The notes under the pieces were generated by a model that saw nothing but the letters and a program-made list of their open reading frames with translations, did no database searches and was not told where the DNA came from. A stretch of DNA of 64,000 bases from positions 3,930,001 to 3,994,000 of the forward strand of contig NZ_CP016359.1 in NCBI RefSeq assembly GCF_001951155.1, given 5' to 3'. Made by a program: the position numbers and the translations under genes. The stretch's first letter is position 1, and each line of letters starts with the position of its first letter. The stretch is from Christiangramia flava JLT2011 (GTDB taxonomy: Bacteria; Bacteroidota; Bacteroidia; Flavobacteriales; Flavobacteriaceae). Shown one piece after another: positions 45,143-53,253 of the stretch.

Positions 45143-46534
45143 ATGAGTAAATACGATGTGTTAGTTTTGGGTAGTGGTCCAGGTGGATATGTAACTGCCA
45201 TCAGATCTTCACAACTTGGTTTCAAAACCGCAGTGATCGAAAAAGAGAATCTTGGTGGTGTTTGTCTTAACTGGGGATGTATCCCAACTAAAGCGCTTTT
45301 GAAGAGTGCGGAAGTTTTTGACTATTTGAAACATGCCGAAGACTACGGATTGAAAATTGAAAAAGCCGACAAAGATTTTGGAGCGGTTATAAAAAGAAGC
45401 CGGAATGTAGCAGATGGAATGAGCAAAGGTGTGCAGTTCCTGATGAAGAAGAACAAAATCGATGTGATCAACGGTTTCGGGAAACTGAAGTCTGGTAAAA
45501 AGATCGAGGTGACAGATAAAGATGATAAAAAGAAAACCTATGAGGCAGATCATATTATCATTGCAACTGGTGCAAGGTCACGTGAACTTCCAAACCTGAA
45601 GCAGGATGGAAAGACTGTGATTGGTTACCGCGAAGCCATGAGCCTAGAAAAACAACCGAAGAAAATGATCGTTGTTGGGTCCGGTGCTATCGGGGTGGAA
45701 TTCGCTCATTTCTACAACTCAATGGGAACTGAAGTAACGATCGTGGAGTTCCTTCCAAACCTGGTTCCTCTCGAAGACGAAGATGTTTCCAAGCAATTCG
45801 AGAGAAGCGTGAAGAAAGCCGGAATCAAGGTGATGACCAATTCTTCCGTAGAAAGCGTGGAGAAATCTGGCGACAAGGTTAAAGCGAAAGTAAAAACCAA
45901 GAAAGGTGAAGAAACTTTGGAGGCTGATATCGTTCTTTCTGCCGTTGGAATCAAAACCAATATTGAAAATATAGGTCTGGAAGATCTTGGTATCAAAACC
46001 GATAAGGATAAGATCGTTGTAAACGACTTTTACGAGACAAATGTAAAAGGTATTTACGCGATCGGTGATGTGGTTCACGGTCCTGCCCTGGCCCATGTTG
46101 CATCTGCTGAAGGTATTATTTGTGTTGAAAAGATCAAAGGAATGAACGTCCAGCCGCTCGACTACGGAAATATTCCTGGTTGTACCTATGCCACTCCTGA
46201 AATCGCTTCAGTTGGAATGACTGAAAAGCAGGCTAAAGAAGCTGGATATGACCTGAAAGTTGGTAAATTCCCATTCTCTGCCTCTGGTAAAGCGAAAGCC
46301 GCAGGAAAATCTGATGGTTTCGTAAAAGTGATTTTTGATGCGAAATATGGAGAATGGTTAGGATGCCATATGATTGGTGCCGGCGTGACAGATATGATTG
46401 CGGAAGCTGTTCTTGGTAGAAAACTGGAAACTACCGGTCATGAAGTATTAAAAGCGGTTCATCCACATCCAACCATGAGTGAAGCTGTAATGGAAGCGGT
46501 AGCCGCTGCTTACGACGAAGTGATCCACATCTAG
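45143..46534 (+). CDS. lpdA: Dihydrolipoyl dehydrogenase
   Basis: A 463-residue FAD enzyme (E3) of the 2-oxoacid dehydrogenase complexes. The FAD loop is VLGSGPGGYVTAIR, the redox disulfide is GGVCLNWGCIPTKAL (cysteines near 41 and 46), the NAD loop is VVGSGAIGVEFAHFY near 177, and the C-terminal active-site pair is HPHPTMSEAVME near 446-452. It has no lipoyl domain. It is not next to E1/E2 genes and has its own terminator, so it probably serves several complexes. Confidence 0.96.
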   Translation: MSKYDVLVLGSGPGGYVTAIRSSQLGFKTAVIEKENLGGVCLNWGCIPTKALLKSAEVFDYLKHAEDYGLKIEKADKDFGAVIKRSRNVADGMSKGVQFLMKKNKIDVINGFGKLKSGKKIEVTDKDDKKKTYEADHIIIATGARSRELPNLKQDGKTVIGYREAMSLEKQPKKMIVVGSGAIGVEFAHFYNSMGTEVTIVEFLPNLVPLEDEDVSKQFERSVKKAGIKVMTNSSVESVEKSGDKVKAKVKTKKGEETLEADIVLSAVGIKTNIENIGLEDLGIKTDKDKIVVNDFYETNVKGIYAIGDVVHGPALAHVASAEGIICVEKIKGMNVQPLDYGNIPGCTYATPEIASVGMTEKQAKEAGYDLKVGKFPFSASGKAKAAGKSDGFVKVIFDAKYGEWLGCHMIGAGVTDMIAEAVLGRKLETTGHEVLKAVHPHPTMSEAVMEAVAAAYDEVIHI

Positions 46535-46561
46535 GAAGATAATGGAAAATAGCTATAGAAG

Positions 46562-46584
46562 CCTGGCGAAAGCCGGGTTTTTTT
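46562..46584 (+). terminator. Terminator after lpdA
   Basis: CCTGGC-GAAA-GCCGGG stem (one U-G on the plus strand) with a GNRA-type loop, then seven T. Confidence 0.85.
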
Positions 46585-47272
46585 ATGCTTTTAATTGAAA
46601 ATAGGCAAATTCGGTATCCCATTTTCCCGCTGTTGCAGGATAGGTTTTCGTATAGCTCTTTCCTTTTTTGAAGGCTACGGCTTTCCTGAAGATTGGACCA
46701 TCAAACACGAACGTATGAAATTCTCCATTTTCCCCACAGGGATCAACATTTTCCGGTAGATCGTTCAGGAAATTTTGGTCAATTTCCTTTCCGCAGAATG
46801 ACCGGTCCAAATATTTCAAATTCACACAAACACAGATCGCCTTAAAACCGCTGTCCAGGAATTCCTGCATCAAAGTAGCTGTATCCCGCTTCCACAGCGG
46901 AAAAACGGCCTCTATCCCAACATTTTTAAGTTGCTCTTCACGATACTTTTTCAGGTCTTCCAGAAAGATATCGCCAAAAACTGCTCGTTCGAAGCCATTT
47001 TTTCGGAGTTCCAAAAGTTCTTTGGTTAAGATTTCAGCATAAACAGGAGCCGTATATTCGGTTGGCAGATGTATTTTCCGTAGGGGAATATTTAGACTTT
47101 CAGCCTGTCGCTCGAGTAGTTTTTCCGGGACTTCGTGCATGCTGACAAAAGCGAGCTCCTTGTTAATGGTCGTTAACAGCAATTCGACCTGCAATTCTTG
47201 AGACTGCTGAAGTTTCCACAGTGCCATGGCCGAATCTTTTCCGGAGCTCCAGTTAAAATAGGCCTTTTTCAT
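46583..47272 (-). CDS. Dph6-type ATP pyrophosphatase (diphthine-ammonia ligase-like)
   Basis: A 229-residue N-type ATP pyrophosphatase. The PP-loop is YFNWSSGKDSAMALW (residues 5-19), and the Dph6/YbgI-like body includes HEVPEKLLERQAESL, FGDIFLEDLKKYREEQL and DPCGENGEFHTFVFDGP, the last being the family signature. Bacteria do not make diphthamide, so the reaction here is probably amide or ligase chemistry on another substrate. It lies two bases after aroQ on the same strand. Confidence 0.88.
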   Translation of the reverse strand: MKKAYFNWSSGKDSAMALWKLQQSQELQVELLLTTINKELAFVSMHEVPEKLLERQAESLNIPLRKIHLPTEYTAPVYAEILTKELLELRKNGFERAVFGDIFLEDLKKYREEQLKNVGIEAVFPLWKRDTATLMQEFLDSGFKAICVCVNLKYLDRSFCGKEIDQNFLNDLPENVDPCGENGEFHTFVFDGPIFRKAVAFKKGKSYTKTYPATAGKWDTEFAYFQLKA

Positions 47273-47274
47273 GC

Positions 47275-47694
47275 CTATTCCTTCAGAAAACTGTGCACTG
47301 CCAGTTCGTAACTCTGGAGGCCGAAACCAATGATCACGCCTTTCGCAGCAGGGGAAATAAAGGATTTATGGCGGAAATCCTCCCGGGAAAAAGTGTTTGA
47401 AATATGCACTTCGATCACCGGAGTTTGAATGGCTTTGATCGCATCGCCAATTCCTACTGAAGTATGGGTATATGCGGCCGCATTCAGAATAATTCCGTCA
47501 AAATCATCATCAGCTTTCTGGATCTTCCCAATCAGCTCTCCTTCGATGTTGCTCTGATAATAAGCGAGTTCCGCTTGCGGGAAGTTCGCCTGCAACTCGG
47601 TGAAAAAACTATCGAAATCTTTGTTTCCATAAGTACCAGGTTCGCGCTTGCCCAAGAGGTTCAGGTTTGGACCGTTAATAATTAGTAGTTTCAT
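47275..47694 (-). CDS. aroQ: Type II 3-dehydroquinate dehydratase
   Basis: A 139-residue small dehydroquinase of the shikimate pathway. It has NGPNLNLLGKREPGTYG at the N-terminus with the catalytic tyrosine in the mobile loop, GIILNAAAYTHTSVGIGDAI near 70, and VEVHISNTFSREDFRHKSF with the catalytic histidine near 100. The length is normal. The first gene of a two-gene unit with the Dph6-like gene. Confidence 0.96.
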   Translation of the reverse strand: MKLLIINGPNLNLLGKREPGTYGNKDFDSFFTELQANFPQAELAYYQSNIEGELIGKIQKADDDFDGIILNAAAYTHTSVGIGDAIKAIQTPVIEVHISNTFSREDFRHKSFISPAAKGVIIGFGLQSYELAVHSFLKE

Positions 47695-47932
47695 AAGCTA
47701 AAGATAGCATTTTGAGCAAATAAAAAAGGAGGTTTCAGTCGTCCTTTATGAATTTCCTATTAAAAAAAACGGCTTAAAATTTAAAGAAATACTTGTATTC
47801 CGGATCATCCAGATAGGCTGTTGCCAGCTTGTCCTAATAGAAAATTCTATCAATCACACTTAATTTAAAATGTTTGGCCTCGGGATCGACCACACAACTG
47901 CCAATTCACTCATCTAGAAATATAAGAAAACA

Positions 47933-47958
47933 AAAAGCGGAGACCATGCTCCGCTTTT
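47933..47958 (-). terminator. Terminator after the outer-membrane protein gene
   Basis: Ten-bp stem AAAAGCGGAG / CTCCGCTTTT with loop ACCATG, about 30 bases beyond the minus-strand stop at 47988. Confidence 0.88.
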
Positions 47959-47987
47959 CCTAGGTGTTAATTAATTGATTCAAATCT

Positions 47988-48593
47988 TTAAAACATGAAT
48001 CCAACTCCTAGCTGGAAACCATTGTTTTTAATGGCATCTCCATCAAAATCATTACTGTCATAAACATTTGAGAATCCCTGGGTATATCTACCATCCAAAA
48101 AGAATCCGTTGTTGAATTTGTAAGAAACCCCAGCTGCTCCACCAAATTCAAAAGAACTCGCCATGTCTGAGTCAAATTCAGCATCTAAAGCAGAACTGTC
48201 AAAATCGTATTTTTCATTTGCCAGGAAGTTAAATGATGGTCCAACTTCCAGAGCCAATCCATCTATTAGGTAAATTTTGGCTAAAACAGGCACCTGAACA
48301 TAATCTAACTGGTATTCTCCAGTATACCTATCTCCCGCAACAACCCTGGTAGCTTCAGTTCCCTGGGTAGAGTATAGCACCTCTGGCTGAACCGAAAAAC
48401 GGTCGCTTACCGGAATTTCAGCTAAAACTCCCAGGTGAAAACCTGTTCTGGAATTGTTTTCCTCAAATCCGTCTGAAGTCATATTGGTGAAATTCACTCC
48501 ACCTTTCACTCCAAAATTCCAATATTCCTGTGCGCTCATTTTGGCACCGAATCCAACTAAAAGTACTGCGAATAATAAAATTGTCTTCTTCAT
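47988..48593 (-). CDS. Outer-membrane beta-barrel protein (PorT-like family)
   Basis: A 201-residue exported barrel protein with signal peptide MKKTILLFAVLLVGFGAKMSAQ. Alternating strands follow (FGVKGGVNFTNM, FHLGVLAEIPVSDRFSVQPEVLYSTQG, YVQVPVLAKIYLIDGLALEVGPSFNF, each part of an outer-membrane barrel), ending in GFQLGVGFMF with a terminal phenylalanine. It belongs to the large PorT/outer-membrane beta-barrel family; PorT itself is not proven. The start lies downstream of a -7 box at 48617-48624, which excludes the longer frame beginning at 48632. Confidence 0.87.
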   Translation of the reverse strand: MKKTILLFAVLLVGFGAKMSAQEYWNFGVKGGVNFTNMTSDGFEENNSRTGFHLGVLAEIPVSDRFSVQPEVLYSTQGTEATRVVAGDRYTGEYQLDYVQVPVLAKIYLIDGLALEVGPSFNFLANEKYDFDSSALDAEFDSDMASSFEFGGAAGVSYKFNNGFFLDGRYTQGFSNVYDSNDFDGDAIKNNGFQLGVGFMF

Positions 48594-48616
48594 CATTTTT
48601 CGTTTTTGAATTGGGT

Positions 48617-48624
48617 CAAAAGTA
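48617..48624 (-). promoter_or_regulatory. -7 box of the outer-membrane protein promoter
   Basis: TACTTTTG on the minus strand matches TAnnTTTG. Transcription would start about 15 nt before the ATG, which decides the start codon. Confidence 0.6.
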
Positions 48625-48704
48625 GGCTTCATCTTGTTAAAAAAAAGTTAGGTTTCGATAAAGTATTATTAAGACTACCAGTGGCAAATCCTTATATTTA
48701 ACAC

Positions 48705-49601
48705 ATGAATTGGGAGCATGCGCTTAGGGATTATCAGCATTATCTTCGGCTGGAACGCGGACTTTCAGATAATTCCATCACCAATTACAGCCTGGATGTT
48801 CGAAAATTGATGCGCTTCCTGAATGTTAACAACATCAGCATTTCACCGGAAAAAATTGACCATCAAACGCTGCAGCAATTCGTTTATGAAGCTTCCAAAT
48901 CTCTCAACGCCCGTTCACAGTCCCGACTTATTTCCGGTTTAAAGAGTTTTTTCAATTACCTGTTATTTGAAGATTATCGCGTGGATAATCCCATGGAATT
49001 AATGGAAAGCCCGAAGATCGGCCGAAAATTGCCCGATACCTTATCGCTTTCAGAAATCGATAAGATCATTGAAGCGATCGATCTCAGTGCTCCGGAAGGT
49101 GAACGAAATCGCGCAATTATCGAAACACTCTATGGTTGTGGTCTTCGCGTTTCCGAATTGATCAACCTGAAACTGTCCGACTTGTTCTTTAAGGAAGGAT
49201 TTATCAAGGTGACCGGGAAGGGTGAAAAGGACCGTTTCGTGCCTATTTCCAACTATACCCAGAAATTCATCAATATCTATAAAGACCAGATTCGAAACCA
49301 TCTCGAGATCAAACCGGAAGCCACCGATACGCTTTTCCTGAATCGACGCGGCAATCAGCTTACGCGGGCCATGATCTTTACCTTGGTTCGGAAATTTACG
49401 GAACTGGCCGGAATTCATAAAAAAGTGAGTCCGCATACTTTTCGTCATTCATTTGCCACTCATCTGCTGGAAAATGGTGCCGATTTACGGGCCATCCAAC
49501 AAATGCTTGGCCACGAAAGCATTACCACCACTGAAGTATATGTGCATGTAGACCGTTCCCATCTTCGGAAGGTTATGGAAGATTTCCATCCCAGGAAATG
49601 A
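48705..49601 (+). CDS. xerD: Tyrosine recombinase XerD/XerC
   Basis: A 298-residue tyrosine recombinase that resolves chromosome dimers. It has an N-terminal SAM-like core-binding domain (ALRDYQHYLRLERGLSDNSI) and a catalytic domain with arginine in YGCGLRVSELINL, lysine in KVTGKGEKDRFVPI, HxxR in PHTFRHSFATHLLENGADL, histidine in QQMLGHESITTTE, and the tyrosine in VYVHVD near 281. The size and lack of nearby att sites, cargo or phage genes mark it as the housekeeping enzyme. Its place beside aroQ agrees with other Bacteroidota. Confidence 0.94.
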   Translation: MNWEHALRDYQHYLRLERGLSDNSITNYSLDVRKLMRFLNVNNISISPEKIDHQTLQQFVYEASKSLNARSQSRLISGLKSFFNYLLFEDYRVDNPMELMESPKIGRKLPDTLSLSEIDKIIEAIDLSAPEGERNRAIIETLYGCGLRVSELINLKLSDLFFKEGFIKVTGKGEKDRFVPISNYTQKFINIYKDQIRNHLEIKPEATDTLFLNRRGNQLTRAMIFTLVRKFTELAGIHKKVSPHTFRHSFATHLLENGADLRAIQQMLGHESITTTEVYVHVDRSHLRKVMEDFHPRK

Positions 49602-49629
49602 TATTAAAGTTCTGCTAAACCGGGTAGAT

Positions 49630-49670
49630 TTTTTTCTGAAGCAAGGCATTCTGAGTAAATTCAGAAAAAA
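49630..49670 (+). other. Inverted repeat between xerD and the aldo/keto reductase gene
   Basis: TTTTTTCTGAA (49630-49640) and TTCAGAAAAAA (49660-49670) form an 11-bp stem with a 19-nt loop, ending seven bases before the next ATG. It could weaken xerD read-through or mask the reductase start. It is not a classical terminator. Confidence 0.5.
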
Positions 49671-49677
49671 TTGAACA

Positions 49678-50625
49678 ATGAAAAAACTAAAATTCACGAA
49701 TGGCGACCAGATGGACGCTATTGGACTTGGAACATGGAAATCTGAAAAAGGCGCAGTGACCAAAGCCGTAAAAATTGCCCTGGAAAACGGGTATCGGCAT
49801 ATAGACTGCGCATCTACCTACGGAAATGAAGCCGAAGTTGGTGAAGCCTTCAAAGAAGTGTTTGAAGGGAACACGGTGAAAAGGGATGATGTGTGGGTAA
49901 CTTCTAAACTTTGGAACAATGCTCACAAAAAGGAAGATGTCATTCCAGCACTGAAGAACACCCTAAATGATCTAAACCTGGAGTACCTGGATCTCTACCT
50001 AATGCACTGGCCAGTGGCTATTAAACCGGAAGTAGGCTTTCCTGAAAAAGCGGAAGATTTTCTTTCTCTGGATGAAGTCCCGCTGATCGAAACCTGGAAT
50101 GAAATGGTTAAAGCTAAGGAACAGGGACTTGTAAAACATATTGGAGTTTCCAATTTCAGCATTCCTAAATTAAAAGGATTGATGGAGGAAACTGATCATA
50201 CTCCAGAGATGAACCAGGTGGAACTGCATCCTTATCTTCAGCAAAACGAATTGTTGGAATTTTGCAGCAGGAACCAGATCAATGTGACCGCTTATTCTCC
50301 GTTGGGCAGTGGCGACCGGCCAGACCGCATGAAAGCGGCTGATGAACCATCTCTTTTAGAAAATCCGGTGATTCAGCGTATCGCCAAAAAACATGGTGCT
50401 AACGAAGGCCAGATTTTGATCAAGTGGAGCGAACAACGAGGGACGGGAGTCATTCCGAAGTCGACCAATAAAGAACGTATCATTGGCAATCTTGCCAGCG
50501 CTGGTTTCCAGTTAGATGAAGACGATCTGAAAGAGATTGCGGAGCTTGATGAACATTTCCGATATGTAACCGGAAAATTCTTCGAGATGGAAGGAAATTC
50601 TTATGAGAATATTTACGATGATTAA
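49678..50625 (+). CDS. Aldo/keto reductase
   Basis: A 315-residue NADPH-dependent aldo/keto reductase. The catalytic tetrad is visible: aspartate and tyrosine in HIDCASTYGNEAEVG (near 39-44), lysine in VWVTSKLWNN near 80, and histidine in LYLMHWPVAI near 110. The cofactor strand GVIPKSTNKERIIGN lies near 261. Members act on aldehydes and sugars, and the substrate is not predictable. It is followed by a bidirectional terminator shared with rny. Confidence 0.93.
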   Translation: MKKLKFTNGDQMDAIGLGTWKSEKGAVTKAVKIALENGYRHIDCASTYGNEAEVGEAFKEVFEGNTVKRDDVWVTSKLWNNAHKKEDVIPALKNTLNDLNLEYLDLYLMHWPVAIKPEVGFPEKAEDFLSLDEVPLIETWNEMVKAKEQGLVKHIGVSNFSIPKLKGLMEETDHTPEMNQVELHPYLQQNELLEFCSRNQINVTAYSPLGSGDRPDRMKAADEPSLLENPVIQRIAKKHGANEGQILIKWSEQRGTGVIPKSTNKERIIGNLASAGFQLDEDDLKEIAELDEHFRYVTGKFFEMEGNSYENIYDD

Positions 50626-50642
50626 TTTTTGTGATATTACAT

Positions 50643-50675
50643 AAAAAAGCCGGGCTGTATAAGCCCGGCTTTTTT
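50643..50675. terminator. Bidirectional terminator, aldo/keto reductase / rny
   Basis: Perfect 14-bp stem AAAAAAGCCGGGCT / AGCCCGGCTTTTTT with loop GTATA between convergent genes. Confidence 0.94.
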
Positions 50676-50694
50676 ATTTACATTTTCCAGATAA

Positions 50695-52257
50695 CTATTT
50701 GGCAACGTTCACCGCTCGTGTTTCACGAATTACAGTTACTTTAACCTGTCCCGGATACGTCATATCTGTCTGGATCTTCTGAGAAATTTCGAAAGAAAGG
50801 TTGGCCGCCTTATCATCGGTCACTTTTTCACTTTCCACGATCACACGAAGTTCTCTACCTGCCTGGATTGCATAGGCTTTCTTCACCCCGCCAAATCCGA
50901 AGGCTATATCTTCCAGGTCTTTCAATCGCTGAATATAAGAATCCAGCACCTGTCTTCTCGCACCTGGTCTTGCACCGCTAATGGCATCACAAACCTGGAC
51001 TATTGGCGATAATAAGGAATTCATTTCGATCTCGTCGTGGTGAGCTCCAATGGCATTACAAACTTCCGGTTTTTCCCCGTGCTTTTCAGCCCATTGCATA
51101 CCCAGGATCGCGTGTGGTACTTCTGTTTCAGTTTCCGGCACTTTCCCAATATCGTGTAATAAACCGGCTCTTTTTGCCAGTTTTGGGTTTATACCTAATT
51201 CCGCAGCCATAACTCCGCAAAGTTTTGCTACCTCGCGAGAGTGTTGAAGCAGGTTTTGACCGTATGAAGAACGGTACTTCATTCTTCCAACCATTTTGAT
51301 AAGTTCCGGCTGTAGCCCGTGAATTCCAAGATCGATTACCGTTCTTTTCCCAATATCAATGATCTCTTCCTCGATCTGTTTCTTCGTTTTCTTTACCACT
51401 TCTTCGATTCGTGCAGGGTGAATACGACCATCGGTCACCAGCTTATGCAGCGATAACCTTGCTACTTCCCTTCTTACGGAATCAAAACAGCTCAAGATGA
51501 TTGCTTCCGGAGTATCATCCACGATGATCTCTACTCCTGTCGCTGCTTCCAAAGCGCGAATGTTACGCCCCTCTCGACCAATGATTCGGCCTTTCACATC
51601 ATCGCTTTCCAGGTTGAATACAGAAACGCAGTTTTCAATGGCCTCTTCTGTACCAATTCGCTGAATGGTATTAATAATGATCTTCTTTGCTTCCTGCTGC
51701 GCAGTAAGTTTGGCTTCTTCCACCGTATCTTGGATCAGGGCCATAGCATCAGATTTTGCCTGATCTTTCAGCGACTCTACCAGCTGAGCTTTCGCATCTT
51801 CAGCAGAAAGGCCGGAAATAACTTCCAGTTGCTGTACTTTACTATTATGTAATTTATCGATTTCTTCCTGTTTCTTTTCCAGGTAATCTACACGGTGAGT
51901 ATAATCTGCCAGCTTATCTTCCAGGTCTTTGTTCAGTTTCTTATTCTTGGAAAGTTCATTGCTAACGTGAGATTCTTTATCCTTAACCCTTTTTTCGGCT
52001 TCGTTGATCTTTTTATCCCTGGAAAGAATTACCTTTTCATGCTCTGATTTCAGTTCAATGAACTTTTCTTTCGCCTGAAGAATTTTATCCTTCTTAATGC
52101 TCTCGCCTTCAGCTTTCGCTTCCTTCACGATACTGGCTGCCTCTTTTTTGGCATTGAGCAAAGTTTGAGAGGCCTGTTTTTTTTCCAGCATCTTCGCGAT
52201 ACCAAAACCGAGTGCTAAGCCCACCACTGCGGCAATTACTATGATTAGTATGTCCAT
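50695..52257 (-). CDS. rny: Ribonuclease Y
   Basis: A 520-residue membrane-bound endoribonuclease that starts mRNA decay. An N-terminal membrane helix ([17 protein letters not shown]) precedes a long coiled coil (about 30-190), then a KH domain with [15 protein letters not shown] near 222 and an HD domain with [13 protein letters not shown] near 365 and [10 protein letters not shown] near 400. Full length. It is read from the zapA side, with the 6S RNA gene in between. Confidence 0.96.
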   Translation of the reverse strand: MDILIIVIAAVVGLALGFGIAKMLEKKQASQTLLNAKKEAASIVKEAKAEGESIKKDKILQAKEKFIELKSEHEKVILSRDKKINEAEKRVKDKESHVSNELSKNKKLNKDLEDKLADYTHRVDYLEKKQEEIDKLHNSKVQQLEVISGLSAEDAKAQLVESLKDQAKSDAMALIQDTVEEAKLTAQQEAKKIIINTIQRIGTEEAIENCVSVFNLESDDVKGRIIGREGRNIRALEAATGVEIIVDDTPEAIILSCFDSVRREVARLSLHKLVTDGRIHPARIEEVVKKTKKQIEEEIIDIGKRTVIDLGIHGLQPELIKMVGRMKYRSSYGQNLLQHSREVAKLCGVMAAELGINPKLAKRAGLLHDIGKVPETETEVPHAILGMQWAEKHGEKPEVCNAIGAHHDEIEMNSLLSPIVQVCDAISGARPGARRQVLDSYIQRLKDLEDIAFGFGGVKKAYAIQAGRELRVIVESEKVTDDKAANLSFEISQKIQTDMTYPGQVKVTVIRETRAVNVAK

Positions 52258-52283
52258 ATTTCAAATTTAGATATATAAAAAAA

Positions 52284-52455
52284 GCCTGTATTAGTCATGG
52301 TTTTTGTACTAAACTCCTTAAAATCAAGTTTAGGGCTAACAGATTGATCAAGAATCCGCTCTCCTCGTGAGAGGACACGGCACGCTTTTACAACCTAGAC
52401 TCACCCTCTTTAAAGAATTCGCGTTGAGTTTGTCAAAAAAAGCACTAATACAGGC
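52284..52455 (-). ncRNA. ssrS: 6S RNA
   Basis: RNA that mimics an open promoter and binds RNA polymerase. The ends form a perfect 12-bp closing stem: GCCTGTATTAGT at one end and ACTAATACAGGC at the other (52444-52455 / 52284-52295). Inner arms are CTAAAC/GTTTAG and the hairpin CTCTCCTCGTGAGAG, with unpaired stretches between, as in the long 6S rod. The 3' end is followed by T7 on the minus strand. The length of about 172 nt and the position beside zapA match 6S genes of many bacteria. A covariance search was not possible. Confidence 0.8.
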
Positions 52456-52480
52456 AGTTACCTTTTGCTATTTAAAGAAC

Positions 52481-52774
52481 TTATGAAGCCAGATGCTCTT
52501 TTAGAAGGTCGTTAAGCGCTCTTAACTTATCTTCCGTTTCCAGCATATCGCTCGATTTATCAATATCTTTCTGCTCGGTCTGGGCCGCAAACTGCAAGGC
52601 GCACATGGCCAATACATCCTGCTTGTCCCTTACGGCATAATTCTGCTCAAATTGTTTGATCATGGCTTCGATCTTTTTCGCGGCCTTGCGTAAACCTTCC
52701 TCCTGCTTCGGCTGGATGGTTAGCGGGTAGACCCGGTCTGCGATCGATATTTTTATCTTCAGTTTGTCGCTCAT
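52481..52774 (-). CDS. zapA: Cell division protein ZapA
   Basis: A 97-residue ZapA-family protein that bundles FtsZ filaments. The N-terminal KIKISIADRVYPLTI strand-pair and helix EGLRKAAKKIEAMIKQFEQNY are followed by the coiled-coil part containing DVLAMCALQFAAQTEQ. The ATG at 52774 (MSDKLKIKI) lies two bases after the preceding coiled-coil gene; the longer frame would overlap that gene. The 6S RNA begins about 25 bases after its stop. Confidence 0.92.
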   Translation of the reverse strand: MSDKLKIKISIADRVYPLTIQPKQEEGLRKAAKKIEAMIKQFEQNYAVRDKQDVLAMCALQFAAQTEQKDIDKSSDMLETEDKLRALNDLLKEHLAS

Positions 52775-52776
52775 CT

Positions 52777-53067
52777 CTATTCGGATAACTGAACAATGCA
52801 CTGATCTATTTCCCTGATCAGACTATTTATTTTGAGCTTCGTTTCTCGTTTATGTTCGGTACTGCCAAGCATCGCATTTGCGGCTTTGAGCGTCTGGATC
52901 TGGTCGTTGGAATGCTGCAATTGCTCCTCCACCTTCCCGTGTTCCATTCTTACAGATTCAAGTTCGGCCTTCAGGGACTCGTTCTGCTGCTTTAAAACTT
53001 CAAACTTGTGCAGCAGTTTCGAGATCCTATTCTCAAGGTTATCAACTATTTCTGTAATCTCACTCAT
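52777..53067 (-). CDS. ZapB-like coiled-coil protein
   Basis: A 96-residue protein, nearly all coiled coil (about 5-75: IVDNLENRISKLLHKFEVLK and following heptads). It lies directly upstream of zapA with a two-base gap. In E. coli ZapB is a small coiled coil that works with ZapA at the division ring. Position and structure suggest the same partnership, but the sequence alone does not prove it. It has a strong promoter 30 bases upstream. Confidence 0.8.
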   Translation of the reverse strand: MSEITEIVDNLENRISKLLHKFEVLKQQNESLKAELESVRMEHGKVEEQLQHSNDQIQTLKAANAMLGSTEHKRETKLKINSLIREIDQCIVQLSE

Positions 53068-53095
53068 ACTCGCAATTAAACGATGTGAACCCTTA

Positions 53096-53126
53096 CAAAG
53101 TTAACATACGGTTTGAAATATCCCAA
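53096..53126 (-). promoter_or_regulatory. Promoter of the zapB-like/zapA operon
   Basis: On the minus strand TTG (53124-53126), 20 bases, TAACTTTG (53096-53103): an exact consensus. Transcription would start about 23 nt before the ATG. Confidence 0.8.
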
Positions 53127-53253
53127 TACTTTCTTTTTAGTTTTCAAATTATAATTAACAATTAAAACTAAGCATCTGAGCTGAAGTGCTTTAATTTTCA
53201 ACTGACTTTTCATTACATTTACGCCAAGGTTGAAAATTGATTTCCCCAGATTT

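Noticed and set aside
48705..49601. XerD as a sign of an integrated element
   Set aside because: There are no att repeats, cargo genes or composition shift around it. Motifs and neighbours fit the housekeeping recombinase.
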